From the NCBI GenBank assembly GCA_025350365.1, contig JANXXY010000443.1, positions 1-13,205 on the forward strand: a stretch of DNA of 13,205 nucleotides, read 5' to 3'. The position numbers and the translations under genes were made by a program. A model generated the notes under the pieces. It ran no database searches. It was given only the letters and a program-made list of their open reading frames with translations, and had not been told where the DNA came from. The first letter of the stretch is position 1, and the number at the start of each line of letters is the position of its first letter. Below, one piece after another: positions 1-7,852 of the stretch. The stretch is from Bacteroidales bacterium (lineage in GTDB: Bacteria > Bacteroidota > Bacteroidia > Bacteroidales > JAAUTT01).

Positions 1-240
1 ATGCGTTTTTGTTCATAAAGCAATTTAATTCTGATAATTGTTTATTAATCATACCGTTTAACTTAATATCTTATAAACCCACCTTTTCCCAGATAATCCA
101 TATTTTATGAATTAGTTATTAAATACCCAAATAATAAAATAAATTTTAATAATTTTTTTGTTTTTTAGCCTTGACACTGATAGTTGAAAGCTGAAAAATT
201 AACAGATTCACATTAGAGTATATTAAAACAGGTTGGTTTT
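1..240. other. AT-rich non-coding stretch at the window edge
   Basis: No convincing coding region is visible here on either strand. The sequence is very AT-rich with several A and T runs. It lies downstream of the minus-strand DUF5916 gene, so it should carry that gene's 3' end signal. The only dyad I see is the weak AAAAC/GTTTT pair at 225-240, too poor to call a terminator. A 14-base string, GAAAGCTGAAAAAT, at 186-199 also occurs at 5111-5124 ahead of the GAF sensor gene. What lies to the left of the window is unknown. Confidence 0.5.
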
Positions 241-2901
241 CTAAATTGAGAACCAATAATTTAGTTTTATTAAGAAAATATTATTTGGAAATGAATGCGA
301 CAATTGGCTTGGTGCATCGTTAATTCCGTAATAACCAGGGCTATTCCATTGAGTCCGGTCGTTAGACCATACCAGAAATAATTGAGAACCGGGGCGATAT
401 TCCCAACGAAATACTAAATTCGAACGAAACTGATAAAAATTAAAGTCTGGATTTGCAAACGAGTAAACAACTTTACCATCGTTGTTTTCGTCTATCTGGT
501 AATCGTTTCCTGATAACACTGGATTATCCAATACAGTAAAGCGGTCAGAATAAATTGGAGCTTTTGGATTGTTTATTTCTTTATAATTGGAATATTTACC
601 AACTGACGCAAAAGGACTTCCATAATACTGCAAGGAAATTTCAGGCGTAATATTATAATCAATCCGAAAGGTAAGACCAATGGTTTCCTGATTAATTTTG
701 GCTAAAATATATTTTTTGCAACTATTAACAATCTTAGTATCTACATACTGAAGTTCATCAACATTTTTAGAGTAATTTAAATCCATAGCCAGTTTAAGCG
801 TGTTTATAGGTCGGTAAGATACGCTTGGACCGAACGAATAAAACTTCGAAACATTATTACCAGCTCCGAAAAACCGTGAATTTAACCCGAAAAATAATTT
901 TTTTGACATATCTGTCTTCCAATTCCAGTTCCCTGACCATGTTGCCGGCACTAACATGGCATATCCACCGCGTAACAAACGGGTATCCAATGCTTGTGAA
1001 GAATATGTAAGACCAGCTGAAACACCCCACTTATTTAAGAATTCGAAATAAAAATTGGCATTAGCTCCTGAGGAAATATGATTCATACCAAAGTTCCACC
1101 TATTATCTTGTACGATACCAATTGAATAGGTTCGGAAAATAGAAACAGGCTTATTTACAAAATACGAGATGTTATTATTCTGAAGAATGACGTCGGCCAT
1201 TTGCATGAAGCCAATATCATTCAAATCCAAACCAGGTGAACGAAAGCTAACCTCGGTTGAATACCTCCATAATCCTTTGCTTCCTTTCCCAATCTTTATT
1301 TTACCTCCGAACCCTGAAAGCTGTGTCAACGCAGTATCATATTGCAAATAGTTTGCATCCTGACGTTGGAAATAGTGGGCTGAAGATGTTTGTAACTCAT
1401 TTATTGCCTCGCTTTTACCTTTTATATCACTTCCTACAATTTTTGCATTAACATAATATTCTTTGTCCTTCCACTGATGCAACAAATCAAGACCTCCGGT
1501 ATATGCTTCACGGTTCATAAAATTCAGGTGCGAGTCGCGTATAAACCTGTTGGTTGATGTAAATATGCCACCAAAAACCGTATTACTCTGGTTATAATCC
1601 TGTTGAACACGACCCACAAAATAATTTGTAAATGGTTCTGCTGTAATCATTTTGTTTCCTTCGGAGGTATTAACTTCCGCCTGTTCGCGCGCAGTAAAAC
1701 TCTGCAGAACACCTACGGAAAGCCCATTTGCAGTTTTTCCGCTAAACTTTGCGGCACTCAGAATGGTAGTATTATCGGGCATATTCAGGTATTCTTTGTC
1801 ATTTAAAGTTGGTGAATAGGAAGGAGCATGACCTATTCGCCTGGAATAAAAGATACTGGCATCGCCAAAATCAAAATCAAAAATATTTTTCCCTTCAAGA
1901 AAGAAAGGCCTTTTCTCCTCGTAAAATGTTTCGAACGCCGTAAGGTTCATCACAGAAGGGTCGGATTCGACTTGACCAAAGTCGGGATTTACTGTAAGAT
2001 CAGCCGTAAAGCTGCTCGACAACCCTATCTTTGCATCCAGACCGAAATTTCCTGATGCTGACTTTCCCTTGTAGGCAAAAGGATTTCCCGGTTCTTTTTT
2101 ATATGTTTTAAACTTGCCCAATCCGTAAGGCATTAATTCAATTCTTCGTTCCTTCGATAGACCTTTTATGCCATGTATTTCACCAAATAAATAGAGCATT
2201 CCGGGACCGGTAGTAGTCTGCGGTTCCCAGTCACTTTCTTCCTGCAGTCTGTCGATCCAGCGCCAGCAATGTAATCCCCAAACTTGTTCTTTCTCACCGC
2301 TATATCGTAACTGACTTAAAGGAATCTCCATTTCAACGGTCCAGGCTGAATCCTCCATGGCAGATTTACCGTACCACACAGCATTCCAATTGTAATCAGC
2401 AGCCATTGGGTTGGTTAGAATCAAATCGATTTTTTGACCCGCCGCTGTAACATCAAACTCAAAGCCGGTGCGATGATCATGATAACTGTCAAACGTAACT
2501 CCCATCATATCACCAGATAATTCATCCCTGCGGCCTGCTTTGCGCAGTATCTTATGCGGTTCGCTATCGAAAGCGCGAATAGCTACATAAACATTTTTAT
2601 CATCATAAAGTATTTTAAGTTCAGTAGGTTGCGAAGGCTTAGCTCCTTCGTTAGGAATCCATTGTGTAAAATTTCCTGACCATTCACCGGTTTTCCAGCA
2701 ATCGTCGTCCAAAACTCCATCTATTTGAGGTTTTACTGTTGTTAACCGTACCGTACGATAAGTTCTCACAGGCTTTTTAACATCTTGTTTTTTAGTAGAA
2801 TCGTCCTTACTGAAATCGAAACTTGGAAGTGTTGCTGTATTCGCATCAAAATATACCGAAACAATAAAAATCAATACAGCAGATAGTCTAATGTTAATCA
2901 T
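241..2901 (-). CDS. Secreted CBM9-like / DUF5916 outer-membrane beta-barrel protein
   Basis: This is an 886-residue exported protein of unknown function. Residues 1 to about 24 form a signal peptide: short basic start, then a hydrophobic run through IFIVSVYF. Residues about 50-235 look like the carbohydrate-binding family 9 fold, including DGVLDDDCW at 61-69 and the VTFDSYHDHRTGFEF region around 135-149. From about 250 to the end the sequence matches DUF5916, with the hallmark NPDFGQVESDPSVMNL at 305-320 followed by FYEEKRPFFLEG. The C-terminal half has alternating, aromatic-rich strands and ends in NYWFSI, as expected for an outer-membrane barrel. A DENNDGKV stretch near the C-terminus resembles a calcium-binding loop. 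The family is widespread in Bacteroidota, and its substrate is not known to me. The gene follows rsmA by 67 bases on the same strand, so co-transcription is likely. The start was chosen because it yields the signal peptide directly. Family assignment is firm; any sugar-binding role is inference. Confidence 0.88.
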   Translation of the reverse strand: MINIRLSAVLIFIVSVYFDANTATLPSFDFSKDDSTKKQDVKKPVRTYRTVRLTTVKPQIDGVLDDDCWKTGEWSGNFTQWIPNEGAKPSQPTELKILYDDKNVYVAIRAFDSEPHKILRKAGRRDELSGDMMGVTFDSYHDHRTGFEFDVTAAGQKIDLILTNPMAADYNWNAVWYGKSAMEDSAWTVEMEIPLSQLRYSGEKEQVWGLHCWRWIDRLQEESDWEPQTTTGPGMLYLFGEIHGIKGLSKERRIELMPYGLGKFKTYKKEPGNPFAYKGKSASGNFGLDAKIGLSSSFTADLTVNPDFGQVESDPSVMNLTAFETFYEEKRPFFLEGKNIFDFDFGDASIFYSRRIGHAPSYSPTLNDKEYLNMPDNTTILSAAKFSGKTANGLSVGVLQSFTAREQAEVNTSEGNKMITAEPFTNYFVGRVQQDYNQSNTVFGGIFTSTNRFIRDSHLNFMNREAYTGGLDLLHQWKDKEYYVNAKIVGSDIKGKSEAINELQTSSAHYFQRQDANYLQYDTALTQLSGFGGKIKIGKGSKGLWRYSTEVSFRSPGLDLNDIGFMQMADVILQNNNISYFVNKPVSIFRTYSIGIVQDNRWNFGMNHISSGANANFYFEFLNKWGVSAGLTYSSQALDTRLLRGGYAMLVPATWSGNWNWKTDMSKKLFFGLNSRFFGAGNNVSKFYSFGPSVSYRPINTLKLAMDLNYSKNVDELQYVDTKIVNSCKKYILAKINQETIGLTFRIDYNITPEISLQYYGSPFASVGKYSNYKEINNPKAPIYSDRFTVLDNPVLSGNDYQIDENNDGKVVYSFANPDFNFYQFRSNLVFRWEYRPGSQLFLVWSNDRTQWNSPGYYGINDAPSQLSHSFPNNIFLIKLNYWFSI

Positions 2902-2968
2902 ATAAAAAATTCTTGAATCAAATTTGTTAGTATCTTAAAGCCAGCTTATAAATTAAGTTATCGAAATT

Positions 2969-3751
2969 TCATCCTTCCTGCACCCTATTTTCTGAGATCA
3001 AATTAGTTAAACGAACAAACTCAGCAACACTAAGTTGCTCTGGCCTTTTTTGAAAAAGAGGATCAGTAATAGTTCCATTGGTGAGACCTTTTAATGAATT
3101 ATGTAACGTTTTTCGTCGTTGGTTAAATCCATTTTTTACCACATTAACAAACAACCGCTCGTCACAATCCAGCGCAAGAGTTTGATTTCGTGTAAATCGA
3201 ATAACTGCCGATTTAACTTTTGGGGGAGGCGCAAAAACATGCTCGTGCACAGTAAATAAATATTCAATTTTATAAAAAGCCTGAAGTAACACGCTCAAAA
3301 TGCCATAGGTTTTACTCCCTGGAGGAGCAGCAATACGCTCTGCAACTTGTTTTTGAATCATTCCAACAACCTCTAGTATCAGGTTTCTGTTTTCAAGAAC
3401 TCTAAAAAAGATTTGTGACGAAATATTATATGGAAAATTACCTATCACTGCAAAAGGTGTTTCAAAAACTCCGGTAAACGGCATTTTTAGGAAATCTCCA
3501 TAAATAATTCTACCCGCCATTGTGGGTAAATTTGATTCAAGATATGTAATCGACTCCTTATCAATTTCGATGGCATAAGTAACATAAGATGTTTGCTCTA
3601 TTAGAATTTTTGTAAGAACTCCCATTCCCGGGCCAACTTCCAGAACATGTTCTATTCCATGAGCTTGCAGGCTGGCTACAATTTTACGGGCAATATTCTG
3701 GTCTTTTAAAAAATGCTGACCAAGGCTTTTTTTTGGCGTTACGTATGACAT
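2969..3751 (-). CDS. rsmA: 16S rRNA (adenine(1518)-N6/adenine(1519)-N6)-dimethyltransferase
   Basis: RsmA (KsgA) uses S-adenosylmethionine to dimethylate two adjacent adenines in the 3' terminal helix of 16S rRNA, late in small-subunit assembly. The 260-residue product has the usual length. Visible motifs in order are KKSLGQHFL at 7-15, the SAM-binding loop VLEVGPGMGVLT at 36-47, the acidic EID at 62-64, GDF at 85-87, the catalytic NFPYNIS at 105-111 (the family's N-(L/F)-PY motif), APPPKVKSAVIRF at about 174-186, and FNQRRKTLHNSL at 209-220. The start gives the standard short lead into GQHFL. The gene is divergent from the MalY/PatB-type gene across 106 bases and is followed by the DUF5916 gene after 67 bases. 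Nothing is missing or odd. Confidence 0.97.
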   Translation of the reverse strand: MSYVTPKKSLGQHFLKDQNIARKIVASLQAHGIEHVLEVGPGMGVLTKILIEQTSYVTYAIEIDKESITYLESNLPTMAGRIIYGDFLKMPFTGVFETPFAVIGNFPYNISSQIFFRVLENRNLILEVVGMIQKQVAERIAAPPGSKTYGILSVLLQAFYKIEYLFTVHEHVFAPPPKVKSAVIRFTRNQTLALDCDERLFVNVVKNGFNQRRKTLHNSLKGLTNGTITDPLFQKRPEQLSVAEFVRLTNLISENRVQEG

Positions 3752-3857
3752 CTATTTCATTTTAGTGTCGCAAATTAGGTAGAAATCATCAATATTTTAC
3801 CGATATCTGTATTAGATTTGTTGATTATTTATTTGAACCCGGCAATACTATTTCGGA
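3752..3857. promoter_or_regulatory. Divergent intergenic region with a candidate -7 element
   Basis: This 106-base gap must hold the promoters of both rsmA (leftward) and the aminotransferase gene (rightward). On the plus strand TAGATTTG at 3813-3820 matches the TAnnTTTG -7 consensus described for Bacteroides promoters. It would start transcription roughly 30 bases before the ATG at 3858. No clear TTTG -33 box sits at the expected distance upstream, so the call is tentative. No equivalent full match was found for rsmA on the minus strand, and neither start has a convincing Shine-Dalgarno sequence. Confidence 0.35.
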
Positions 3858-5030
3858 ATGGCTTACAATTTTGATGAGATAATTGAAAGAAACGGCACCA
3901 ACTGCCTCAAATACGACGGCAAAGCAAAATACTTCGGCAGCAATGATTTACTGCCCCTCTGGGTAGCGGACATGGACTTTCGAACTCCCGACTTTATTAT
4001 TAACGCGTTAAAGAGGCGTCTTGATCATGAAATACTTGGATATTCCCTTAAACCCGATAGTTTCTTCAACTCTCTGGTTAACTGGGTTGACAGACGTTTT
4101 AACTGGCAAATAAAAAAAGAATGGATCAGTTTTACGCCAGGTGTTGTTTCAGCTTTGAATTTTAGTGTTTTATCATTCACTAAACCAGGCGATAAGGTTA
4201 TTATTCAAACGCCTGTTTATTTTCCATTTTTTACAGCCATTACGGACCATGGTCGACAAATAGCAGTAAATGAGCTTATTTATAAAGATGGTAACTATTC
4301 GATGGATTACGATGGACTCCGTTCTCTTATTGATGAAAAAACCAAACTTTTAATTTTATGCAATCCTCACAACCCCGTTGGTAGAGTTTGGCGAAAAGAC
4401 GAGCTTCAAACCATTGCTGATATTTGTCTGGAAAAAAATATCACCATCCTTTCCGATGAAATTCATTCAGACCTTATACTTCCTGGTCATAAACATTTTC
4501 CATTAGCCAGTTTGTCAGATAAAATTGCTGCTATTACCGTTACGCTTATGGCTCCCAGTAAAACATTTAATATGGCCGGACTGGCAAGTTCGGCAGCGAT
4601 AACGTCAAATCCTGATCTAAAACGTCAGTTTGAAAAAATTCCGAACAGCATGCATATCAGCAGTGGCAACCTATTTGGAATTACAGCATTCGAAGCAGCA
4701 TATACTCATGGCGATATCTGGTTACACGAGTTGGTTCTTTATCTTGATAAAAACCTTACTTTTATTGAACAATTTATCAACGCCAACATACCATCAATGA
4801 AAGTAGTGCGAGCCGAAGGCACCTATTTGGCGTGGCTCGACTGTACTAATTTAGGCATGAATGACAAAGACTTACGTGATTTTTTTATTCACAAAGCAAA
4901 AGTAGGGCTCAATTCCGGTACTGATTTTGGATCGGGAGGGGAAGGTTTTATGAGAATTAATTTTGGTTGTCCAAAATCAGTTTTAGAGAAAGGTTTAACA
5001 CGGATTGAGGCCGCAATAAAGCAAAAATAG
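3858..5030 (+). CDS. MalY/PatB family PLP-dependent aminotransferase / C-S lyase
   Basis: This is a fold-type I pyridoxal-phosphate enzyme of 390 residues, the normal length for MalY/PatB proteins. These are usually cystathionine beta-lyases or cysteine-S-conjugate beta-lyases and act in the cytoplasm. The N-terminal LPLWVADMDF at 32-41 is typical of this subfamily. PLP contacts are visible: CNPHNPVGRVW at 168-178 with Asn172, SDEIHSDL at 199-206 with Asp200, and APSKTFN at 232-238 with Lys235 as the Schiff-base lysine. The carboxylate-binding arginine is Arg366 in GFMRINFGCP. The reaction cannot be fixed from sequence: beta-lyase activity on cystathionine is the family expectation, and a true aminotransferase is the alternative. 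It starts 106 bases from the divergent rsmA and is followed by 131 non-coding bases before the sensor gene. Confidence 0.92.
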   Translation: MAYNFDEIIERNGTNCLKYDGKAKYFGSNDLLPLWVADMDFRTPDFIINALKRRLDHEILGYSLKPDSFFNSLVNWVDRRFNWQIKKEWISFTPGVVSALNFSVLSFTKPGDKVIIQTPVYFPFFTAITDHGRQIAVNELIYKDGNYSMDYDGLRSLIDEKTKLLILCNPHNPVGRVWRKDELQTIADICLEKNITILSDEIHSDLILPGHKHFPLASLSDKIAAITVTLMAPSKTFNMAGLASSAAITSNPDLKRQFEKIPNSMHISSGNLFGITAFEAAYTHGDIWLHELVLYLDKNLTFIEQFINANIPSMKVVRAEGTYLAWLDCTNLGMNDKDLRDFFIHKAKVGLNSGTDFGSGGEGFMRINFGCPKSVLEKGLTRIEAAIKQK

Positions 5031-5161
5031 AAAATATTAAAAAATTATATGGTAATCTGCATCCATTAATCTAAAACATGTAATTTTAAAAAAAGCTGAA
5101 TATTTTGTAAGAAAGCTGAAAAATCAATGGTACATTCACGAATAGAAACTTTTAGCACAAA
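5031..5161. promoter_or_regulatory. AT-rich leader of the GAF sensor gene with a 20-base-spaced direct repeat
   Basis: The 131 bases between the MalY/PatB-type gene and the sensor contain no ORF of note. AAAGCTGAA occurs twice, at 5092-5100 and 5112-5120, exactly 20 bases apart, or about two helical turns. The downstream copy is part of the 14-base string GAAAGCTGAAAAAT that recurs at 186-199. These could be regulator half-sites, but no factor is known. I see no terminator hairpin for the upstream gene and no full TAnnTTTG element. Nothing like a Shine-Dalgarno sequence precedes the ATG at 5162. Confidence 0.3.
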
Positions 5162-6820
5162 ATGAACAGAAAAATTTCAATGAAAATTGCGGCAAAAATC
5201 GGTTTAGGGTTTGGTCTGCTGACTCTCGCCCTCATTATCAATGCTGTTCTTATCAATAATGTTTTGAATAAGAGTCGACAGCTCAACCAACAAATCAGCA
5301 CTGTGTATCAGCCATCTGAGGCAATGTTAATTAAAATGCACGATCTGATTAGCAGCTCGCAAATGCTTGTGAAAAGCTGGGTGTTCATTGATAAAGTTGC
5401 GAATACACCCGATAAGATTAAGCTTACTGACCTTCACAACACAGTTTTTCCTAAACTTAAACGGGATCTTGCTAAAATTACCGACCAATGGGAGGATATA
5501 GATCGACTTGAATATGAAAAAATTGTTGTACAAATTTCCGATACGTTATTCAAGCTCCACCATGCCATCATTTACCAATTAACAAGTATTGAACAATATA
5601 ACGATCCGAATGTGATGTTCAATATTATCGGTCTTATTTCCGACAAAGGAGAAATAATTGTAAGAACTTCTTCTGCCCTGCTAGGATTAAAAAAAATCAT
5701 CAAACATCAGCAGGAAAATGTTTTGGCAGCACGCGTGGAAATGGACAACTCTTTAAAGAATCTCAAAAATTTCATTATCATTACCTGTATTGTATTGGTA
5801 TTTACTTCTCTTATACTAGCCTTTTTTACAGCACGTTCGCTAGTTGTGCCAATCCAGTACATCAAGGGAATTCTTTTATCGATGAGTAAAGGGTTACTAC
5901 CAAACGAAAAAATAAAGGAACGAAGTGATGAAATTGGTGAAATGTCGAAGGCTCTTAACGAACTAGTTATAGGGTTGAAAGCTATCTCAGGTTTCGCTCT
6001 TGAAATAGGAAAGGGCAATTACGACACTAAATTTAAACCACTAAGCGACAGAGATGTGCTTGGTAACTCGCTTTTAAGGATGCGCGACGATTTAAAGGCA
6101 GCAAACATAGAAGATGCTAAACGCAAAATAGAGGACGAGCAGCGCAATTGGGCTACCACAGGAATTGCCCGTTTCAGTGAAATTCTGCGGCAAAACAACG
6201 ATAAACTTGAGGCGCTTTCCTTCAACATAATAAGTAATCTAGTAAAATACCTCAGCACCAATCAGGGAGGAATTTTTATCATTAACAACAACGATAAAAC
6301 CGATATTTTTATTGAATTAGTTGCTTGTTATGCTTACAATCGGCAAAAATTTCTCGAAAAACGAATTGAAACGGGTGAAGGTCTAGTTGGTAGATGCATT
6401 CTCGAAAAGGAAACCATTTATTTGACTGATGTTCCTGAAAATTATGTAAAAATCACTTCGGGGATGGGGGATGCAAATCCGAGAAGTTTATTACTGGTTC
6501 CTCTTGAAATGAACAACGAAGTATTTGGAGCAATTGAAGTTGCCTCGTTTGATGAAATACATAAATATCAGATTGAATTTGTTGAAAAAATAGCCGAAAG
6601 TATTGCCTCAACGTTATCGGCAGTAAAAATTAACATGCAAACCACCAAGCTGCTCGAACAATCGCGAATACAAACTGAGGAACTGGCTTCGCAGGAAGAG
6701 GAAATGCGCCAAAATTTGGAAGAACTGAGGGCTACTCAGGAACAATCGTCGCGCAAGGAACACGATTTACAAATTGCTCTTGAAGATATGCAGGATAAAC
6801 TGAAGCCAAAACCGGCGTAA
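5162..6820 (+). CDS. Membrane HAMP-GAF coiled-coil sensor protein without output domain
   Basis: This is a 552-residue signalling protein of the inner membrane. TM1 lies at about 11-32. Residues about 35-202 are a helical periplasmic domain resembling four-helix-bundle ligand-binding domains of chemoreceptors and kinases. TM2 lies at about 203-223. It is followed by a HAMP domain (about 224-276, with P230 and the RSDEIGEM segment) and apparently a second HAMP-like unit (about 277-320, with the LSDRDVLGNSLLRMRDDL segment). A GAF domain spans about 345-495 and includes IETGEGLVGRC and SLLLVPLEMNNEVFGAIEV. The tail from about 498 is a glutamate/glutamine-rich coiled coil containing EELASQEEEMRQNLEELRA. 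There is no histidine-kinase core, methyl-accepting signalling tip, GGDEF or PP2C domain. In many relatives such a coiled coil leads into PAS or kinase domains, but here the protein ends at KPA. It may signal through a partner. The ligand is unknown. Its stop codon abuts the stop codon of the convergent mevalonate kinase gene. Confidence 0.85.
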   Translation: MNRKISMKIAAKIGLGFGLLTLALIINAVLINNVLNKSRQLNQQISTVYQPSEAMLIKMHDLISSSQMLVKSWVFIDKVANTPDKIKLTDLHNTVFPKLKRDLAKITDQWEDIDRLEYEKIVVQISDTLFKLHHAIIYQLTSIEQYNDPNVMFNIIGLISDKGEIIVRTSSALLGLKKIIKHQQENVLAARVEMDNSLKNLKNFIIITCIVLVFTSLILAFFTARSLVVPIQYIKGILLSMSKGLLPNEKIKERSDEIGEMSKALNELVIGLKAISGFALEIGKGNYDTKFKPLSDRDVLGNSLLRMRDDLKAANIEDAKRKIEDEQRNWATTGIARFSEILRQNNDKLEALSFNIISNLVKYLSTNQGGIFIINNNDKTDIFIELVACYAYNRQKFLEKRIETGEGLVGRCILEKETIYLTDVPENYVKITSGMGDANPRSLLLVPLEMNNEVFGAIEVASFDEIHKYQIEFVEKIAESIASTLSAVKINMQTTKLLEQSRIQTEELASQEEEMRQNLEELRATQEQSSRKEHDLQIALEDMQDKLKPKPA

Positions 6821-7762
6821 TTATATATCAAGCCATGTTAATTTAAATCCATATGCTGCAACCATTTCTTCGGTTGCCGTTTTTTGGAGACTTAAACCCA
6901 AATAATAGCCTCCGCCGCCTGCCCCAAGCAATTTAAGGTAGAAGTAGCTTGTGTCCAAGCCTTGCTGCCATAAGGGGGCTAAAAAAGCCGGAATCATTTC
7001 ATTAAAATACTTCAGCTGCATCACCGAAATTGCCTCCATGTATTGTTCCATGTTGTCTGATGCTTCATTTCCCAATTTTTCATCATTAATCTCATCTATT
7101 AATGAGTTTACAACAGATATATAATTCGACTGAAAATCATTTTTAAATTCTGATTTGTAACACTTTGTCAAAAACTTTTCAACTAATAGACCGGTATTTC
7201 TCGATGAACCTGAATCAACTAAAAACCAATTTCCTTTTAGTAGGTGAACAGAATGAAGGATAGATATTTTTTTTTGCCGAATCAATAATGGCTTACCTAC
7301 CAGACAAGCCAAAGGGTCGAGCCCGGAACTTTTTCCATGAAAAAACGCTTCCATGGACGAGAAAAGACTTTTGTGAAACAACAGATTATCAGTTAAATCA
7401 TAAATGGGATGGTGATTTTTTCCATACACTTTACAAACCGCAGCACATACAACACCCGAACTTCCCACCCCATATCCAATTGGAATATCGGATAAAAGAT
7501 ATAAACCGTCCTTAATATCTAGTTTAAATCCGATAATGTCTATTTCTGAAGTAATAGATTCACTTTTTTCGAGGAATTCAGCAAATCCATGCAATACTTT
7601 ATTTGATTTACGTGAAATTTCAGTAACCGATGCATTGCCAATAAAATCGAACTTTGCCGAAAAACGAGTCAAAGGGATGGTTAATGCCGCTCCACCGAGC
7701 AAAATTCCATACTCGCCGAATAACATTAATTTCGCATAAGTAATTCCATAATCCTGAACCAT
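6821..7762 (-). CDS. Mevalonate kinase (GHMP kinase family)
   Basis: The predicted enzyme phosphorylates mevalonate to 5-phosphomevalonate using ATP in the cytoplasm. At 313 residues it has the expected GHMP architecture. Motif 1 is YAKLMLFGEYGILLGG at 9-24, where Lys11 aligns with the mevalonate-kinase lysine. The ATP-binding motif 2 is PIGYGVGSSGVVCAA at 94-108. The FHGKSSGLDPLA segment at 141-152 holds the likely catalytic Asp149, and Glu138 lies just upstream. Motif 3 is LLGAGGGGYYLGL at 278-290. The HGKxSGxD pattern favours mevalonate kinase over phosphomevalonate kinase, but the protein is divergent from well-studied enzymes. It is last in the minus-strand run, 90 bases after the diphosphomevalonate decarboxylase gene. 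Its stop codon (6821-6823) touches that of the opposing sensor gene. Confidence 0.83.
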   Translation of the reverse strand: MVQDYGITYAKLMLFGEYGILLGGAALTIPLTRFSAKFDFIGNASVTEISRKSNKVLHGFAEFLEKSESITSEIDIIGFKLDIKDGLYLLSDIPIGYGVGSSGVVCAAVCKVYGKNHHPIYDLTDNLLFHKSLFSSMEAFFHGKSSGLDPLACLVGKPLLIRQKKISILHSVHLLKGNWFLVDSGSSRNTGLLVEKFLTKCYKSEFKNDFQSNYISVVNSLIDEINDEKLGNEASDNMEQYMEAISVMQLKYFNEMIPAFLAPLWQQGLDTSYFYLKLLGAGGGGYYLGLSLQKTATEEMVAAYGFKLTWLDI

Positions 7763-7852
7763 GCAGTTAATTTTAAAAGTATAGCTTCATTTTTTAAATC
7801 AGGGTTGTCTGGTTTTGAAAGTTCAAACGATTTTTAAAAGTACGTTCGGTTC

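Noticed and set aside
225..240. AAAAC/GTTTT dyad as terminator of the DUF5916 gene
   Set aside because: It has only five pairs, four of them A-T, and no U tract clearly following, so it cannot be supported as a terminator.
7288..7515. Plus-strand ORF inside the mevalonate kinase gene
   Set aside because: It lies wholly antisense to a gene with clear GHMP motifs and shows no recognisable domain or signal.
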